Source of the DNA: Taeniopygia guttata
Lineage: Eukaryota; Chordata; Aves; Passeriformes; Estrildidae
Direction: 5' to 3'
Assembly: GCF_048771995.1 (NCBI RefSeq)
Contig: NC_133063.1
Span: forward strand, 58,191,310-58,255,309
Length of the DNA stretch: 64,000 nucleotides
The position numbers were made by a program, and so were the translations under genes. The stretch's first letter is position 1. The number at the start of each line of letters is the position of its first letter. The notes beneath the pieces are model-generated. The model was not told the origin of the DNA. It saw nothing but the letters and a program-made list of their open reading frames with translations, and did not search any database. Positions 1 through 10,440 of the stretch are shown one piece after another.

Positions 1-1818
1 CCTTGCTTTCTGAGAAGAATACAAATTTGGCTAATGTTATCAAACCACTAATTCCAAGCCTTATTTTCAGACTGCAACACACTATGAAAAGAAGTCGCAG
101 GTGTTCATCACTTGATATCATGTTTCTATTTTATTAGATGACAATACCTGTATTACTCATCGATGGTTCACAGTTTCAGATGAGATATTTAAGAGAAACA
201 TTCTGTCTTGATATGGAATGAAGCACAATCTGCCTCCCTGCCTCAGCGGTGGCTACGGTGAAATTACCACAATATTTTGCAAATAATTACGGTGAACAAG
301 ATGCTTCTGAATTCTTCCTTTGAATTTTAATACCAGATATCCTTAATATAGCTCCTAATGATCAAAGCCATGCTGAGTTCCATGGTGGTAGGTGCTGAAC
401 AAAACCACAGCAAGTAAGTAGGCAATGTTGATAATTTCCAGACAAATTTGCTGGGGGGGTTCCATCTGCTTTGTGTTGAATTCTAGAAGTATTTCCAAAT
501 ATTAAATGAGTAACAATTGTGCACATGTTTATAACATGGTTTTCGTAAATTGAGATAATGCTATAAAAACAATGTAATTCTTTCTCCTACCAAATAAATC
601 ATCCCTTTACTACCCATCCCATTTACGACAGTGTAGGTAAGTATTACTTTGGCATTTGGCATGACCTCAAGATAACAAGACTAAGCCTCCTTACTTTGCC
701 CAAGTTTCAATCAATCTATACATATTATAGATTGTATTACTTACCCAGCACTCCACTAGGTGTGTTTTAGGTTGTGACTTAGCATTCCCTATTGTTAATA
801 AACTTTGCTACCCTATGCTTTTTGAAAATGACACACTGTTCTATAATTTACTTTTATCTTGTATTTTGATCTAAAATGGCATCCTAGAACATTGGCAATC
901 CATACATTAAAAAGTTATTTGAATCATTAACAAGTTCATATTTTTTCTAACATTGACTTTTTTTGAATCTTGAAACTTACCTCTGCAAACACAGTTTGAA
1001 TAATTATTTTTTAGCTCATAATTACCAAGTTTCCAATCCAAGTTTTTTTTCCAGTCTAGAGGCACTAAAGGATTGTTGCCCAGCAGCCTTATTTTTTACA
1101 GAACTGAAAATTAATTTCAGTAAATTATGGAAGGGAGGAAGGATAGCAAACATAATAAAAACCTGATTTGGGTCAACTTAATTGCTGGATTGCTTTTCAG
1201 GTTGGTCCACTTTGTCTGTGCCTCTTGTCAATTCACCCTTGTCTGCTTCCAGTCAAAACTGAGAGAAAGCAATGTCTAAATACTTCAGTACAGTCAACAC
1301 TTTTTTAATGTTAATTACACCTAGAGATCAATGACTGCTTTCAAAATGTTGACAACTCATGGATAAATCAACTTGACTTTTCCATTCATTCCCAGAAAGT
1401 TACCTCAGGAAAATCTTTGGAGTCATCAATTACAAGCCTTATGCAAAACACTCAGAGATTCTTGCCCTGCTACTTGGCCAGTACATACTGAACACATACC
1501 AGGCACTACCAGTGAATTAATTTCTCTCTACATATGTCAGGTTTTATATGTTGTTTGGTTTTTTTATTATTTCTTTATGTCATTATCATAGTTAGTGGTA
1601 AAATTTTTGTTAACCAATAAGTATTTCAACAAAAAGTGGAAGCGTTTCAATTTACCCTTCAATGAACTGGTATGATAAATTATATATTCCAATAATTAAA
1701 TAAACTTCCCTTTTATATATTTAAAATCACTTCATTAATATTTGATTTGTGGTAATCATGAAGACAAATATCGTCACCACTGTTTAAAAATATTTCTTGC
1801 ACAATACTTCACACTTCT
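1..1818. other. AT-rich intergenic sequence, no gene seen
   Basis: I see no protein family, RNA gene or recognisable repeat here. Reading frames are short and have ordinary AT-rich composition. It lies upstream of the repeat cluster that starts near 1.8 kb. Confidence 0.6.
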
Positions 1819-2488
1819 ACTTAGCTGGGGTTTGGCTGGCATAGAACTGATTTTCTTCTTAGTCACTGGTTCAGTGCTGTGTTTTGGATCCAGCATGAGA
1901 GTAATGCCGCTAGCACGCTGATGTTTCAGCTGCTGCTGAGCAGTGCTGACCCTTAGCCAAGGACCTTCAGCATCCCATTCATTGCCAGTGAACACGTGCA
2001 TGAGACACTGCAAGGCAGCACGGCTGGGACAGCTGACCTGAACAGGCCAAAGGGACGTTCCACACCACAGAACATTGTGTCCAGGATGTGAACTGCAGGG
2101 AGCTGGCCAGGAGGGGCTGGCTGCTGCTGGGAGTTGGGCATTGGTCAGCAGCTGGTAAACAACTGCATTGTGCAGTAGTAATATTGTATTGTGCATCACT
2201 TGTTTCTCTTGGCTTTTATTCCTCTCTCTCTTTTACATCATGATAATTATTAGTAGGAGCAAGAGAAGTAGGAGTAGTACTTGTAGTCATTGTAGCAGCA
2301 GAAGAACTTATAGTAGTAGTTGTAGTGTAATAATATTTTTTTTCAATCATTAAGCTATTCTTATGTCATAACATGAATTTACTTTTCTTTTACTCTGATT
2401 TTCCTCCCCACCAGGGGAATGGGGATTAAGAAGTGAGCAAGCAGCTGTGCAGTATTTAGTTGTCCACTGGGGTTAGACCACCATGCCA
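1819..2488 (-). mobile_element. ERVL-type endogenous retroviral LTR (avian, microsatellite-bearing family)
   Basis: Read on the minus strand this resembles a common avian ERVL LTR that I recognise from other bird genomes. The 5' part (2488 down to about 2350) has the usual start with a TAACCCCAG motif and a stretch resembling CTTGCTCAC. A trinucleotide microsatellite follows (2340-2210), then a block with AAGTGATGCACAAT and a 3' part containing CCAAAACACAGCACTG and AAGAAAATCAGTTC, ending near 1819. The copy is diverged, its terminal dinucleotides are eroded, and no convincing target duplication was found. The 141-codon frame at 1774-2199 lies inside the LTR and is not considered a gene. Family identity comes from memory of the consensus. 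Confidence 0.75.
2210..2340. repeat. Degenerate TAG/TAA trinucleotide repeat inside the ERVL LTR
   Basis: The stretch is a run of imperfect three-base units such as AGTAGTAGT, TGTAG and GCAGCAGAAG. This LTR family normally carries a simple triplet repeat at this position, so it is probably an ageing microsatellite of the element rather than an independent repeat. Confidence 0.7.
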
Positions 2489-2729
2489 GCTAATCATTAA
2501 TTTTGAATTTGAATTATTATTATTTTGAATTTTATTATATAAAATATAATTAATATTTTGAAATATTCTATTATATTCTATTCTTATCTATTATTATATC
2601 ATTACATATTATTACATTTATATTATTTCATATTATATTCGTACATATTATTGCCTATTATATTAAATTCATATTTTGAATTATCATTACACTACAACTA
2701 CTACTTGTATTATATATTATATATTATTA
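2489..2729. repeat. AT-rich TTAT/ATT simple-repeat spacer between two copies of the LTR 5' end
   Basis: Nearly pure A+T sequence built from units such as TATTA and TTATTA. It ends with a 20-base segment (2686-2705) that is the exact reverse complement of 2312-2331 in the neighbouring microsatellite. It is probably an expanded version of the LTR-internal triplet repeat. Confidence 0.7.
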
Positions 2730-2868
2730 TTAAGCTATTCTTATGTCATAACACGAATTTACTTTTCTTTTATTCTGATTTTCCTCCCCACCAGGGGAAT
2801 AGGGATCGAGGAGTGAGCAAGCAGCTGTGTAGTACTTAGTTGTCCACTGGGGTAAGACCACCATGCCA
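2730..2868 (-). mobile_element. Second, partial copy of the ERVL LTR 5' end
   Basis: This segment is nearly identical to 2350-2488: both start with TAAGCTATTCTTATG, pass through a TTTTCCTCCCCACCAGGGG block and end in CACCATGCCAGCTAATCATT. The offset is exactly 380 bases. It is a direct duplication of the LTR 5' portion, separated from the first copy by AT-rich simple repeat. It may be a tandem duplication or a truncated second LTR. Confidence 0.75.
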
Positions 2869-2890
2869 GCTAATCATTATTTTTGAATTT

Positions 2891-3619
2891 TACCTTCTAA
2901 ATTCTTTAAACATTTTTACTAGTTAGATAAAAATTACAGCCATTTCAAGATAGTTCTTTCTTTCCATTTAGGTAGTTTACATATTGAGTTTTAGCTCTCT
3001 TTTTGCCGCACATCTTACAAGTTTTTCTGTCATGCCTCTGTGGACACGCTGACGCTCCCTCCTTGAGGCTGGAGTCAAGGCATGTGGGCAGAGGGATATT
3101 GGCTGAGGAAATCACTCCCTCTGCTGGATATTCGAGTTTCTTGTTTTTCAGTAAGATCTCAATCCAGAGTTTATCAAATGGATTTCAATTGAGGATTTAC
3201 ATTTCCCTATGTGCTGGTGGCCCGCTGAAACCACAGCCAGTAGTCATCTTATACGTATTCCTGTAATTAGCAAAAGATACAGTCTACATGTTTCTGCTCG
3301 GCTCAGAAATGAAGAGAGAGAGAGAAGTCTAATGGAAAGAGACGATAATTTGTAAATAAATGGGGGGAAAAAGAGCACTCACAAATTAAAACCAAAACTA
3401 AAAATTGAAGGCAAATAAGAAAACAGTAGGTAACAACCAGAACAAAAGAATATTAGCACCTTGCCAAAATAAGAAATATATGCAAATGGCATAGATGTTT
3501 TAAAACAGATACTACAGGAAACACACAGAATCTAAGCAGATATCAGAAGTGCCTTAAAAATGCAATTAGGTGAAACATGGAAAATTTTAAAAAAAAACCT
3601 CCAAAAGCACATATCTACA
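2891..3619. other. Noncoding sequence, nothing recognised
   Basis: No gene or repeat family was recognised. Part of it (about 3300-3600) is A-rich and purine-rich, without coding character. Confidence 0.5.
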
Positions 3620-4083
3620 CTGGACAGCAGACTTCCAGAACCTAGAGAAGCATACAAGAAAGCTGGAGAGGGACTTTTTACATGGGCAAGTAGTGCTAGG
3701 GCAAGGGGTAATGGATTTGAAGTGAAAAGAGTGTAGGCTTAGGAATTTAGGGCATTAGGAAGAAATTATCTTCTGTGAGGGTGATGAGACACTGGAACCT
3801 CAGATAAGACACTCAGACAAGTTGTGCATGTCCCATCCCTGCAAGTGTTCAGGGCAAGGTTGGATGAGTCTCTGATCAACCTGGTCTAGTGGGAGGTATA
3901 AATGTGTATCTCTTCTCTTTGTCTTCTGTCAATCACTCCATCATAGACAGCCAGTAGGTTGATCAGGCAGGACTTGCCCTTGATGAAGCCATGCTGGCTG
4001 TCTCAAACCACGTGGCAGGGGGGATGGAACTAGATGATCTTTGTTGTGGACCCTTCCAGCCCAAGCCATTCTGTGATTCTGTG
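3620..4083 (+). mobile_element. CR1 LINE 3' end, interrupted
   Basis: The fragment carries the usual CR1 3' landmarks in order: CTGGAGAGGGACTTTTTAC, a GTGATGAGACACTGGAAC block, CAAGGTTGGATGAGTCTCTG, and a tail with GGAACTAGATGATCTTTG and CATTCTGTGATTCTGTG. CR1 is the dominant non-LTR retrotransposon of birds and is usually 5'-truncated, as here. Between about 3900 and 4010 the expected tail is replaced by an antisense CR1 segment, listed separately. Confidence 0.9.
3900..4010 (-). mobile_element. Antisense CR1 ORF2 segment inserted in a CR1 tail
   Basis: About 110 bases closely match the plus-strand sequence at roughly 6329-6430, which is the reverse complement of CR1 reverse-transcriptase coding sequence; GATCAGGCAGGACTTGCCCT is shared exactly. 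It lies in the middle of a sense-oriented CR1 3' end, so it is either a nested insertion or a template-switch or repair product. Confidence 0.8.
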
Positions 4084-4363
4084 GCTACCCCAAGCATGTG
4101 CTTTTTGCAAGGCAAGGTGAGAAATGCATATATCCTGTGCAGTGTAAGATCTTAACTGTGTAAAACCATCAGCTTACATCAAGGCTGTACTGCTGTCAGT
4201 CACGACAATTATTCCAGGAAAAATATGAATAGCTGAAAATTTAATTATCCTGACATCTGTATTTCAAAATTGTAATGTTAAAAATATGCCAAAACATACA
4301 TCTGATTTCCCAGCTTAGAAGATGTGTGAACATGGTTTTATGGACATGAGTCAGACAATAATA

Positions 4364-4369
4364 CCTATC
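4364..4369. repeat. Target-site duplication CCTATC, left copy
   Basis: CCTATC directly precedes the first base of the solo LTR and is repeated exactly at 5128-5133 after its last base. A six-base duplication is typical of ERVK (class II, beta-like) integration. Confidence 0.85.
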
Positions 4370-5127
4370 TGCGGTATGCTCTCTTTCCCCCACTTTGTCC
4401 CAGCTAGCTCCGAGGGGAAAGGGGAGCGCGGGCCGCTTCCGTTCTTCCCGCCGAGCCCTCGTGAGCTTCTGGCGGGGCTGCGTAGGTCTGAGAGCAAGTG
4501 GCGAGTCCCACGGTGAATAAAAGGAGAGAGACTTTTCTCCCGGGGGCAGAATTCCGATTTATTGCAACCCGGCTGGGAAAGCAAAAACCGAAGGGGCTGC
4601 GGCTTGCCACGCCGGCGTTTGTCTATGCCGCTCTGCCGAGCGGGGCGGGGCGGCACGCGCCGGAGCCAGCCGAGAGCCAGGAGAGGAAGCCATGGCAGGG
4701 CGGCGGTGGAGCGGCGGCGGCAGCAACACGCGGGGGCCAGCCAGGAGAAAAGCCCCGGGCTTGCCGCGCCTGCGGATTAAGTACCGAACAGGGGAAACCC
4801 GGGGCAGCCAATGGGGTAACGCCACGGGGGGTCTGAGGGCAGTGGGGTGCAGGGGTACATCCAATGGGGGGCAGACAGGTGGAGGGTCCCAGGTCGTCTG
4901 CCTATCCCTCAGCGTCCCGGGCCGAAGCTTCTAGGTGGGGGGGAGGGATGCCGAGTGACAGACAGGAGTCTGGGGTGTAAACACAGTGACTTGGAAATTT
5001 CTCAGGGAAAACAAACCGCGGGGAGAGATGGGAAGACCCGAGGGGTCGTTACAGAGCATGGTGGGTACATGGAACGAACTTATACATAATACAAATGTGG
5101 TAAAACATATAATAACACAACTCCGCA
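4370..5127 (-). mobile_element. Solo LTR of an ERVK-like endogenous retrovirus, complete
   Basis: The 758-bp element starts TGCGG and ends CCGCA, a perfect five-base terminal inverted repeat with the canonical TG...CA ends, and is flanked by the CCTATC duplication. It is strikingly GC- and CpG-rich compared with the AT-rich surroundings. On the minus strand a polyadenylation signal AATAAA lies at 4563-4558, about 190 bases before the element end, and a TATA-like TACTTAAT lies near 4785. That spacing fits U3-R-U5 on the minus strand; a plus-strand AATAAA near 4515 is too close to the start to fit. Two CCAAT motifs (near 4807 and 4860) sit in U3. No internal retroviral genes flank it, so it is a recombined solo LTR. 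Several overlapping frames of 60-112 codons here result from GC content. Confidence 0.88.
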
Positions 5128-5133
5128 CCTATC
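5128..5133. repeat. Target-site duplication CCTATC, right copy
   Basis: Exact repeat of 4364-4369, immediately after the CCGCA end of the solo LTR. Confidence 0.85.
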
Positions 5134-5434
5134 TGATGCAGAAATAGCATCTTTAGCTCTTTTGGTCAGTGACATGATATTTGAAGGCCTCAGCACAGGT
5201 GGGTTGCTTCAGGAGATGCCTATGTCTCAGGATCATTCAGAAGCAGTATCAGATGTGCTGCCCACACACAGTGACTACTCAGAAAGAGAAAACTTTAGGG
5301 CAAGCATGTTTCTAAGAGGGAGAACTCTGGTCCACATATTTCTCCAGCTGTTCTCCTGGAGTACTACAAACACTAATATACTCTCCCTGACAACTTTACA
5401 AAGGCGGGGAATGTGATTTTTTGACATCTCAGTG
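5134..5434. other. Noncoding sequence between transposons
   Basis: No repeat family or coding exon was recognised. An 84-codon frame at 5162-5416 resembles no protein I know. Confidence 0.4.
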
Positions 5435-5698
5435 GTTTCAAATTGAAAGAGTACATTTAGATTAGATATTAGGAAAAAAATTATTTACTGCGAGGATGGT
5501 GAGGCACTGAAACAGGTTGCTCAGAGCATAATATGTGGCTGCCTCATCCCTGGAAGTGTTTAAGGTCTCTTAAACATCCCTGGTGCTCTGAGAAACCTGG
5601 GCTGATGAAAGGTATCCCTGCCCACAGCAGGAGGCTTGGGATTAGATGATCCCTAAGGTTGGTTCCAACCCAGGCCATCCTGTGATTCTCTGATTCTT
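5435..5698 (+). mobile_element. CR1 LINE 3' end
   Basis: A 5'-truncated CR1 with GATATTAGGAAAAAAATTATTTACTG, GGTGAGGCACTGAAACAGGTTGC, TATCCCTGCCCACAGCAGG and the terminal GGTTCCAACCCAGGCCATCCTGTGATTCT block (partial landmarks, each diverged from the usual form). Confidence 0.88.
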
Positions 5699-5900
5699 TA
5701 CTGTGGGGGTGACAGAGTAGTGGAACAGATTGCTTAGGGAGGCCACGGAGTCTCCCTGCCCAGAAATATTTAAAATCTGACTGGATGCAATACTATGCAA
5801 CATGTTTTAGATGAACTTGCTTTAACAGGGCATTAGACTAGATGACATTCAAAGGTCCCTTCCAATCCCAGCCATTTTGCAACTTTGTGATTCTGTGAAC
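5699..5900 (+). mobile_element. Second CR1 3' end, abutting the first
   Basis: A more diverged CR1 tail directly follows the previous one. It repeats the order of landmarks, with GTGGAACAGATTGC, a TAGACTAGATGACATTCAAAGG block and CATTTTGCAACTTTGTGATTCTGTG near its end. Back-to-back sense tails suggest one CR1 landed at or near the 3' end of another. Confidence 0.8.
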
Positions 5901-5984
5901 AGACTCAGTTTACCACCTATTACTTGTAGCAGGCATTTCTGAACTCAGATATTTCGGGGGGAATTTTATCTGTCTAACATAACA

Positions 5985-6850
5985 GACTTACAGAATCATA
6001 TGTTCCTGTGGGCCTATATATCTCAATCTTGTCCTGGCTCCACTGGATGACTTTCCATTACTCAGGTGTGTCAGTCACACCACTCAGCTTGGTGTCATCT
6101 GCATATTTGCTGAGGGCGCACTTGGTCTCTCTGTCCTGGTCCCAGTATGGACCCCTGGGGAACACCAGTCAGCACTGATCTCTGTATACAGTGAGCACTT
6201 GACCCCTACCTTCTTGATGCAACCATCCAGCCAACTCCTTAACAACTGTCCATCCATCAAATCCAACTTAGAGAGAAGGATGTTGTGGGGTACGCTGTCA
6301 AAGGCTTTACAGAAGCCCAGATAAATTACATCTATAGCTCTTCTCTTGTCTGCTTTCATAGAAAGCCAATGGGTTGATCAGGCAGGACTTGCCCTTGATG
6401 AAGCCATACCGGCTGTCTCAAACCACATCCCTGTTGTGCATGTGCCTTAGCACAACTTAGACAGATGTATTATCATCTTCCCAGACACAGAAGTGCTGCT
6501 GACCAGTTGGTAGCTCCTTTCATCCTTTTTAAAAATGGATTCTATATTTGCCTTTTGTCCACACATCCAGGATATAACTTGACTACCGTGAATTCTCAAG
6601 TACCACAGAGAGAGGTTTGGCAACTACTTTGGCCAATTCCCTCAAGACCTCATCAGGTCCCATAGACTCAAGTATGTTCAATTTCCTCAGGTGGTCTCAA
6701 ACTTGATGTTCCCTTAAAGCAGGTGTGAATCTGCTCCTGCAGAGTCTGCATTGAGTTCCATCCACTTGAGAGATGTGAAAAGAGACAGTGTCAGAGAAGG
6801 CTGAGGCAACAAGGCTGTTAAGTACCTCAATCTTCTTCTTGTCTACTGTT
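5985..6850 (-). mobile_element. CR1 LINE ORF2 (reverse transcriptase) fragment, decayed
   Basis: On the minus strand the frame at 6359-6084 reads through a recognisable reverse-transcriptase stretch (AIDVIYLGFCKAFDSVPHNI, then LLSKLDLMDG). This matches the conserved palm-domain neighbourhood of CR1-type LINEs. Upstream in element orientation (6850-6360) further degraded ORF2 sequence is present in several frames. Frameshifts and stops throughout show it is inactive. The element's own 3' end is missing on the left. Confidence 0.85.
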
Positions 6851-8220
6851 ACTGGATGTGTTAACACATATTTTACTTACTGATGAATTTATTTCCCATG
6901 GTAGAAATCAGTAAGGTGTTTGGATAATTATTCTAAAAAAAAATCTCTTTTAAATATACAGATATATCATAAAAAAGGCTCTGAGTTTAATTTTTTTCCC
7001 AGTAGAAAACATAGATTTGAAATTCAACCTTATATTTTTTTAATAAGGAGCATATCTCTGTTATTAAAACTTGAGAAATACAGTAATTAGTTAGGAATGT
7101 TAGAGTGTCTGGATGTTTGTCTTGTAGCAAAGTTAATTTCTCTGGAGCAGTTCCCATATTTCAGAGTTCAACAATTTTTATTTTTTCATCTACAAAATAC
7201 ACACAAAACTATTTTATATGCCAGGATGTGAGAATATGCCACCACATAAACATATTTTAGGAATGGTTTTATTTTTTCATTTTTCCTTCCCTTCCTTCTC
7301 ATTTTTCTTTGCCTTTTCCTTCTTTTCTATTTTTTCATCCTTTCCATTTTTTAACCTATTTATTTTATGGTAATCATGATAACTAGGCCAAGTTTCAAAC
7401 GCATGAGGAAAGATGGGAAAAGGTTTCCTGAAGTTGTCTGCTATAGCTTTTCTGTCCCATATATTTTAAGATTCTTCTGAAATGTGTCAAATACTCATCA
7501 CCTATCAGCTCACTATAAATCATTATATTTTTCTCATATTTGGAAAGTCTTGTGTATAAAATGTTGTGATTAACTACTATGCATTTTGGGCTCATTCAAC
7601 AGTGTCTGTATCCTCAGACATGACAGGAAAGCATATTTAGCACAGTATGAAATGTATGATGCATACAGACAACTCTACTGGACTAATGAGGATGCTTAAC
7701 TTCAGGTTCCTTAGTCTATTTTAAGTCTGGGTTTGGCAAAGCAGGCAGCAATCAGGGGAGTGAAAGCAGATGGAAATAAAACTTAACTGCAGACAACTGT
7801 TGTTTTACAGAAGAACATTTTCATTATCTTCCCTGGAATGGTTTTCATCTGCAGATTTTTCCCTCCTATTAACAGCAGATATTTTTTCTGTGCCTTGTTA
7901 AAAATTTTGACACTAAGCAAAGTTCATAGTCACAGCTTAGTAAGTTTCATTATAAAATTGATGGGCATGTTTTAAATATGTACACAAAAGAGGGAAATCA
8001 CCTGTGATACCAAACTGCATTAGGAGTCCTATATGATCTCTGCAATTGCTGTAATTTTCTCTGCGTATAAGAAACCTGGGAAAGAGTTCCTATTGATTCT
8101 AATGGACATACCTGGCCACATACAACCTACATTTCAAAACAGTAAGTTTTCCTACCTTACTGATCTAAAGGTGGATTTTTTACTCCTTCTTTCAATAATG
8201 ATGTAACAGTCAAGAGCTCC
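6851..8220. other. Noncoding sequence with a pyrimidine-rich tract
   Basis: No gene was recognised. From about 7262 to 7352 the plus strand is almost entirely C and T (TTCCCTTCCTTCTC-type sequence), which is simple low-complexity DNA. Confidence 0.5.
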
Positions 8221-10440
8221 ATTGAGGACAGCGTTCCTGTGTTCTGTTCTCGCTCCTGATGAGAAGGCAGTCAGGGAAGACATTCGACTTTTGGGGACTG
8301 ACATAAGGGACAGAATCCAGGATGGTACATATCAAGTACCAGGCTTTTGTGAATTGTGCAGTTTTTCCATCGTCAGGTCAGAGCAAGCTCCCAAGTATGG
8401 CATTTCTGGATGCAAGTGTTGGTTTTGAAAAACAAGATGAAAACATAAAAGGCCACACAAACACTTGCAAGGACTGGGGAGATGAGAAGACAGTACAGAC
8501 TGATTACAGATGCTTTGAGTTCCCATATATTCAGAAGCTCTTGCCACGTTCCTGGCTAGAAAAGCTCTTTTTTCACACACCACAAAGTGTTTCTACAGCA
8601 GAGGTCCTCACTAATTTCCCCAGACTGCTTGAAACACACCAGATTGTGCTGGGAAGATTTTTACAGTGAAGAGCACTTTGGTTAAAGTCACTCCCATCCT
8701 CTGCCCAGGAGATGAAAGCAAATAGGATTGTGCCTCTGCTCTTCCCAGGATCTGAGCCCCACCCTGCCTTCCTTCCACATGCCTGGGGTGGAAAGGGAGA
8801 CCCTACACCCCCACCTTTGAGCCCCATAACACAGGATCAGGCCACGGCCATTGCCAGCAGTAAGATACAGGCTCTGCAGTCTGCTCAAGACCTCACAGAC
8901 TGACTGCTCTGCCAGGATGTGGTCTGGCAGCCTGGAGATGGGCTGCCACCAGGCTGAGCTGCCATAACACTTTGCCTGGTGACCAGACAGCCATGGTGCT
9001 TCTACTGTAGTCCTGCTCACCTCATCGGAGTACAGTGACAGCTCTGCACAAAGACCAGCACAAAGTTGTGCTTCTGTGCAGAAGGAAGTATTGAGTTCAA
9101 CCATATAAAGATTGTAGTGAACAGCAAAGGCTGGAGAAGAGCTTCAAGATGTCAGCACAGAGTGAGGCATAGAGAAGGCCAAGCCTGGGCTCATGAGAAA
9201 TGAGGTATAGGCTGGACCTGAAGGCCTCCCTATCCTGGCAAAGGAGTACATGGCTGTACTCCATCCCACCAGACAGGTCCCATCAGTCTCAGGCTGCTGC
9301 AGACAGATGAGGGGAAACGTGTGCACAGCGCCCAGAAAAACAGGAAAAGACTTCGCAAGAGGGCATAGTAGTACCAACTATTTTGATGGGAGACCAAGGC
9401 ATTCCCTGCAGTTTTCATAGTTTTATATTCTTCTTTTACAAGTGCCTTCAGGTCCTTTTAGGGACCAGCACATTTCCAAGCACTGACCTGCCCCTGGTTT
9501 CACTGCTCTAGTGCTGCCAGAGGCCTCCTGGAGGTGTTCTGGAGGACCTCCTGGAGGTCCTCTTTGTGAGGCACTTGCCTCCAGCAATGTTGATGAGCTG
9601 ACATGCAAAAATGACTGTCTGGTTTTGTAGAAAGGGCTGCAACTCCCAAAACAAAGTCTCCTCACCCAGCGCCACAGATTTACTCTTTTGCCATTTACAT
9701 GGCCAAAACCACATCCACCAGTGGCCCCATACAGCAACTGTTTTAGCCAGGGCAGCAGGGCCACAAGGATCTCTGAGCAGTTCTAGAAAATGCCTGCTTG
9801 AGACATCAGGTTGAAAGACACCCCTGTAAGTCCTGGGCTCTCGCCCCACAGCACCTGGTGATCCTGGCAGCTGACAACTGATGAATATGAGGGTGCTGTT
9901 GAGCCATCTCCAAAAATTGACTCCATTGAGTAAACGTTGATGCTTACATCCTGCCTGAAAAGGGGGAAACTCTGTTTTCCTCATTGTCCACCACACAATG
10001 CACCCCTTGCAGAACTGGTAAAGCAGGGAATAACATTAGCAAGATTCTATCAAGCAAGATTCTATTGAACAGATGGGCAGCTCCACTTGGTATCCACAAG
10101 CATGGTTGCATCTTGCAACAGGCCAGAGAAACCTGAGGACAAGAAGCTGCTCCCCTTGGCCAGCACCACAACAGCAGTCACCACTGCAGAATGGAGAAGA
10201 CCATTTTAATTCACTACTTCACAGAAAGGAGGAAGAAAAGCACAGGTCTCTCAGGAAGGATACTTATCTAGCTCCCCATGGCTCAAGCACTCCCCACACA
10301 GACAAATCCAAGCTCTGTCTATGGGGCCTAATAAGTCCTGTTAGGAAGCTAACAGAGGACCATGTCATATCTGTCAACATCATAAACAAGAGAGAACTTT
10401 TAAGTAGCATGTGTGGGTATCTCAATCAAGCCCTGTATTA
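8221..10440. other. Unassigned region of balanced base composition with several open frames
   Basis: This stretch is less AT-rich than its surroundings. It has open frames on both strands: 115 codons at 8322-8669 plus, 138 codons at 8688-9104 minus, 162 codons at 9508-9996 minus, and 122 codons at 10073-10441 plus. I recognise no protein domain in any of them, and they overlap each other freely. It could be an old unclassified repeat, an untranslated or noncoding transcript region, or simply GC-richer unique DNA. Confidence 0.35.
9542..9562. repeat. Near-perfect palindrome GAGGACCTCC-T-GGAGGTCCTC
   Basis: Two 10-base arms are exact reverse complements around a single central T. The motif CCTCCTGGAGG occurs twice within about 25 bases (near 9525 and 9547). 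Confidence 0.8.

Noticed and set aside
4322-5128. A cluster of frames of 60-112 codons on both strands
   Set aside because: They lie in the GC-rich solo LTR and have no protein similarity.
9508-9996. 162-codon minus-strand frame as a gene
   Set aside because: No domain, no plausible promoter or splice context, and it overlaps other open frames on both strands. Kept only as part of an unassigned region.
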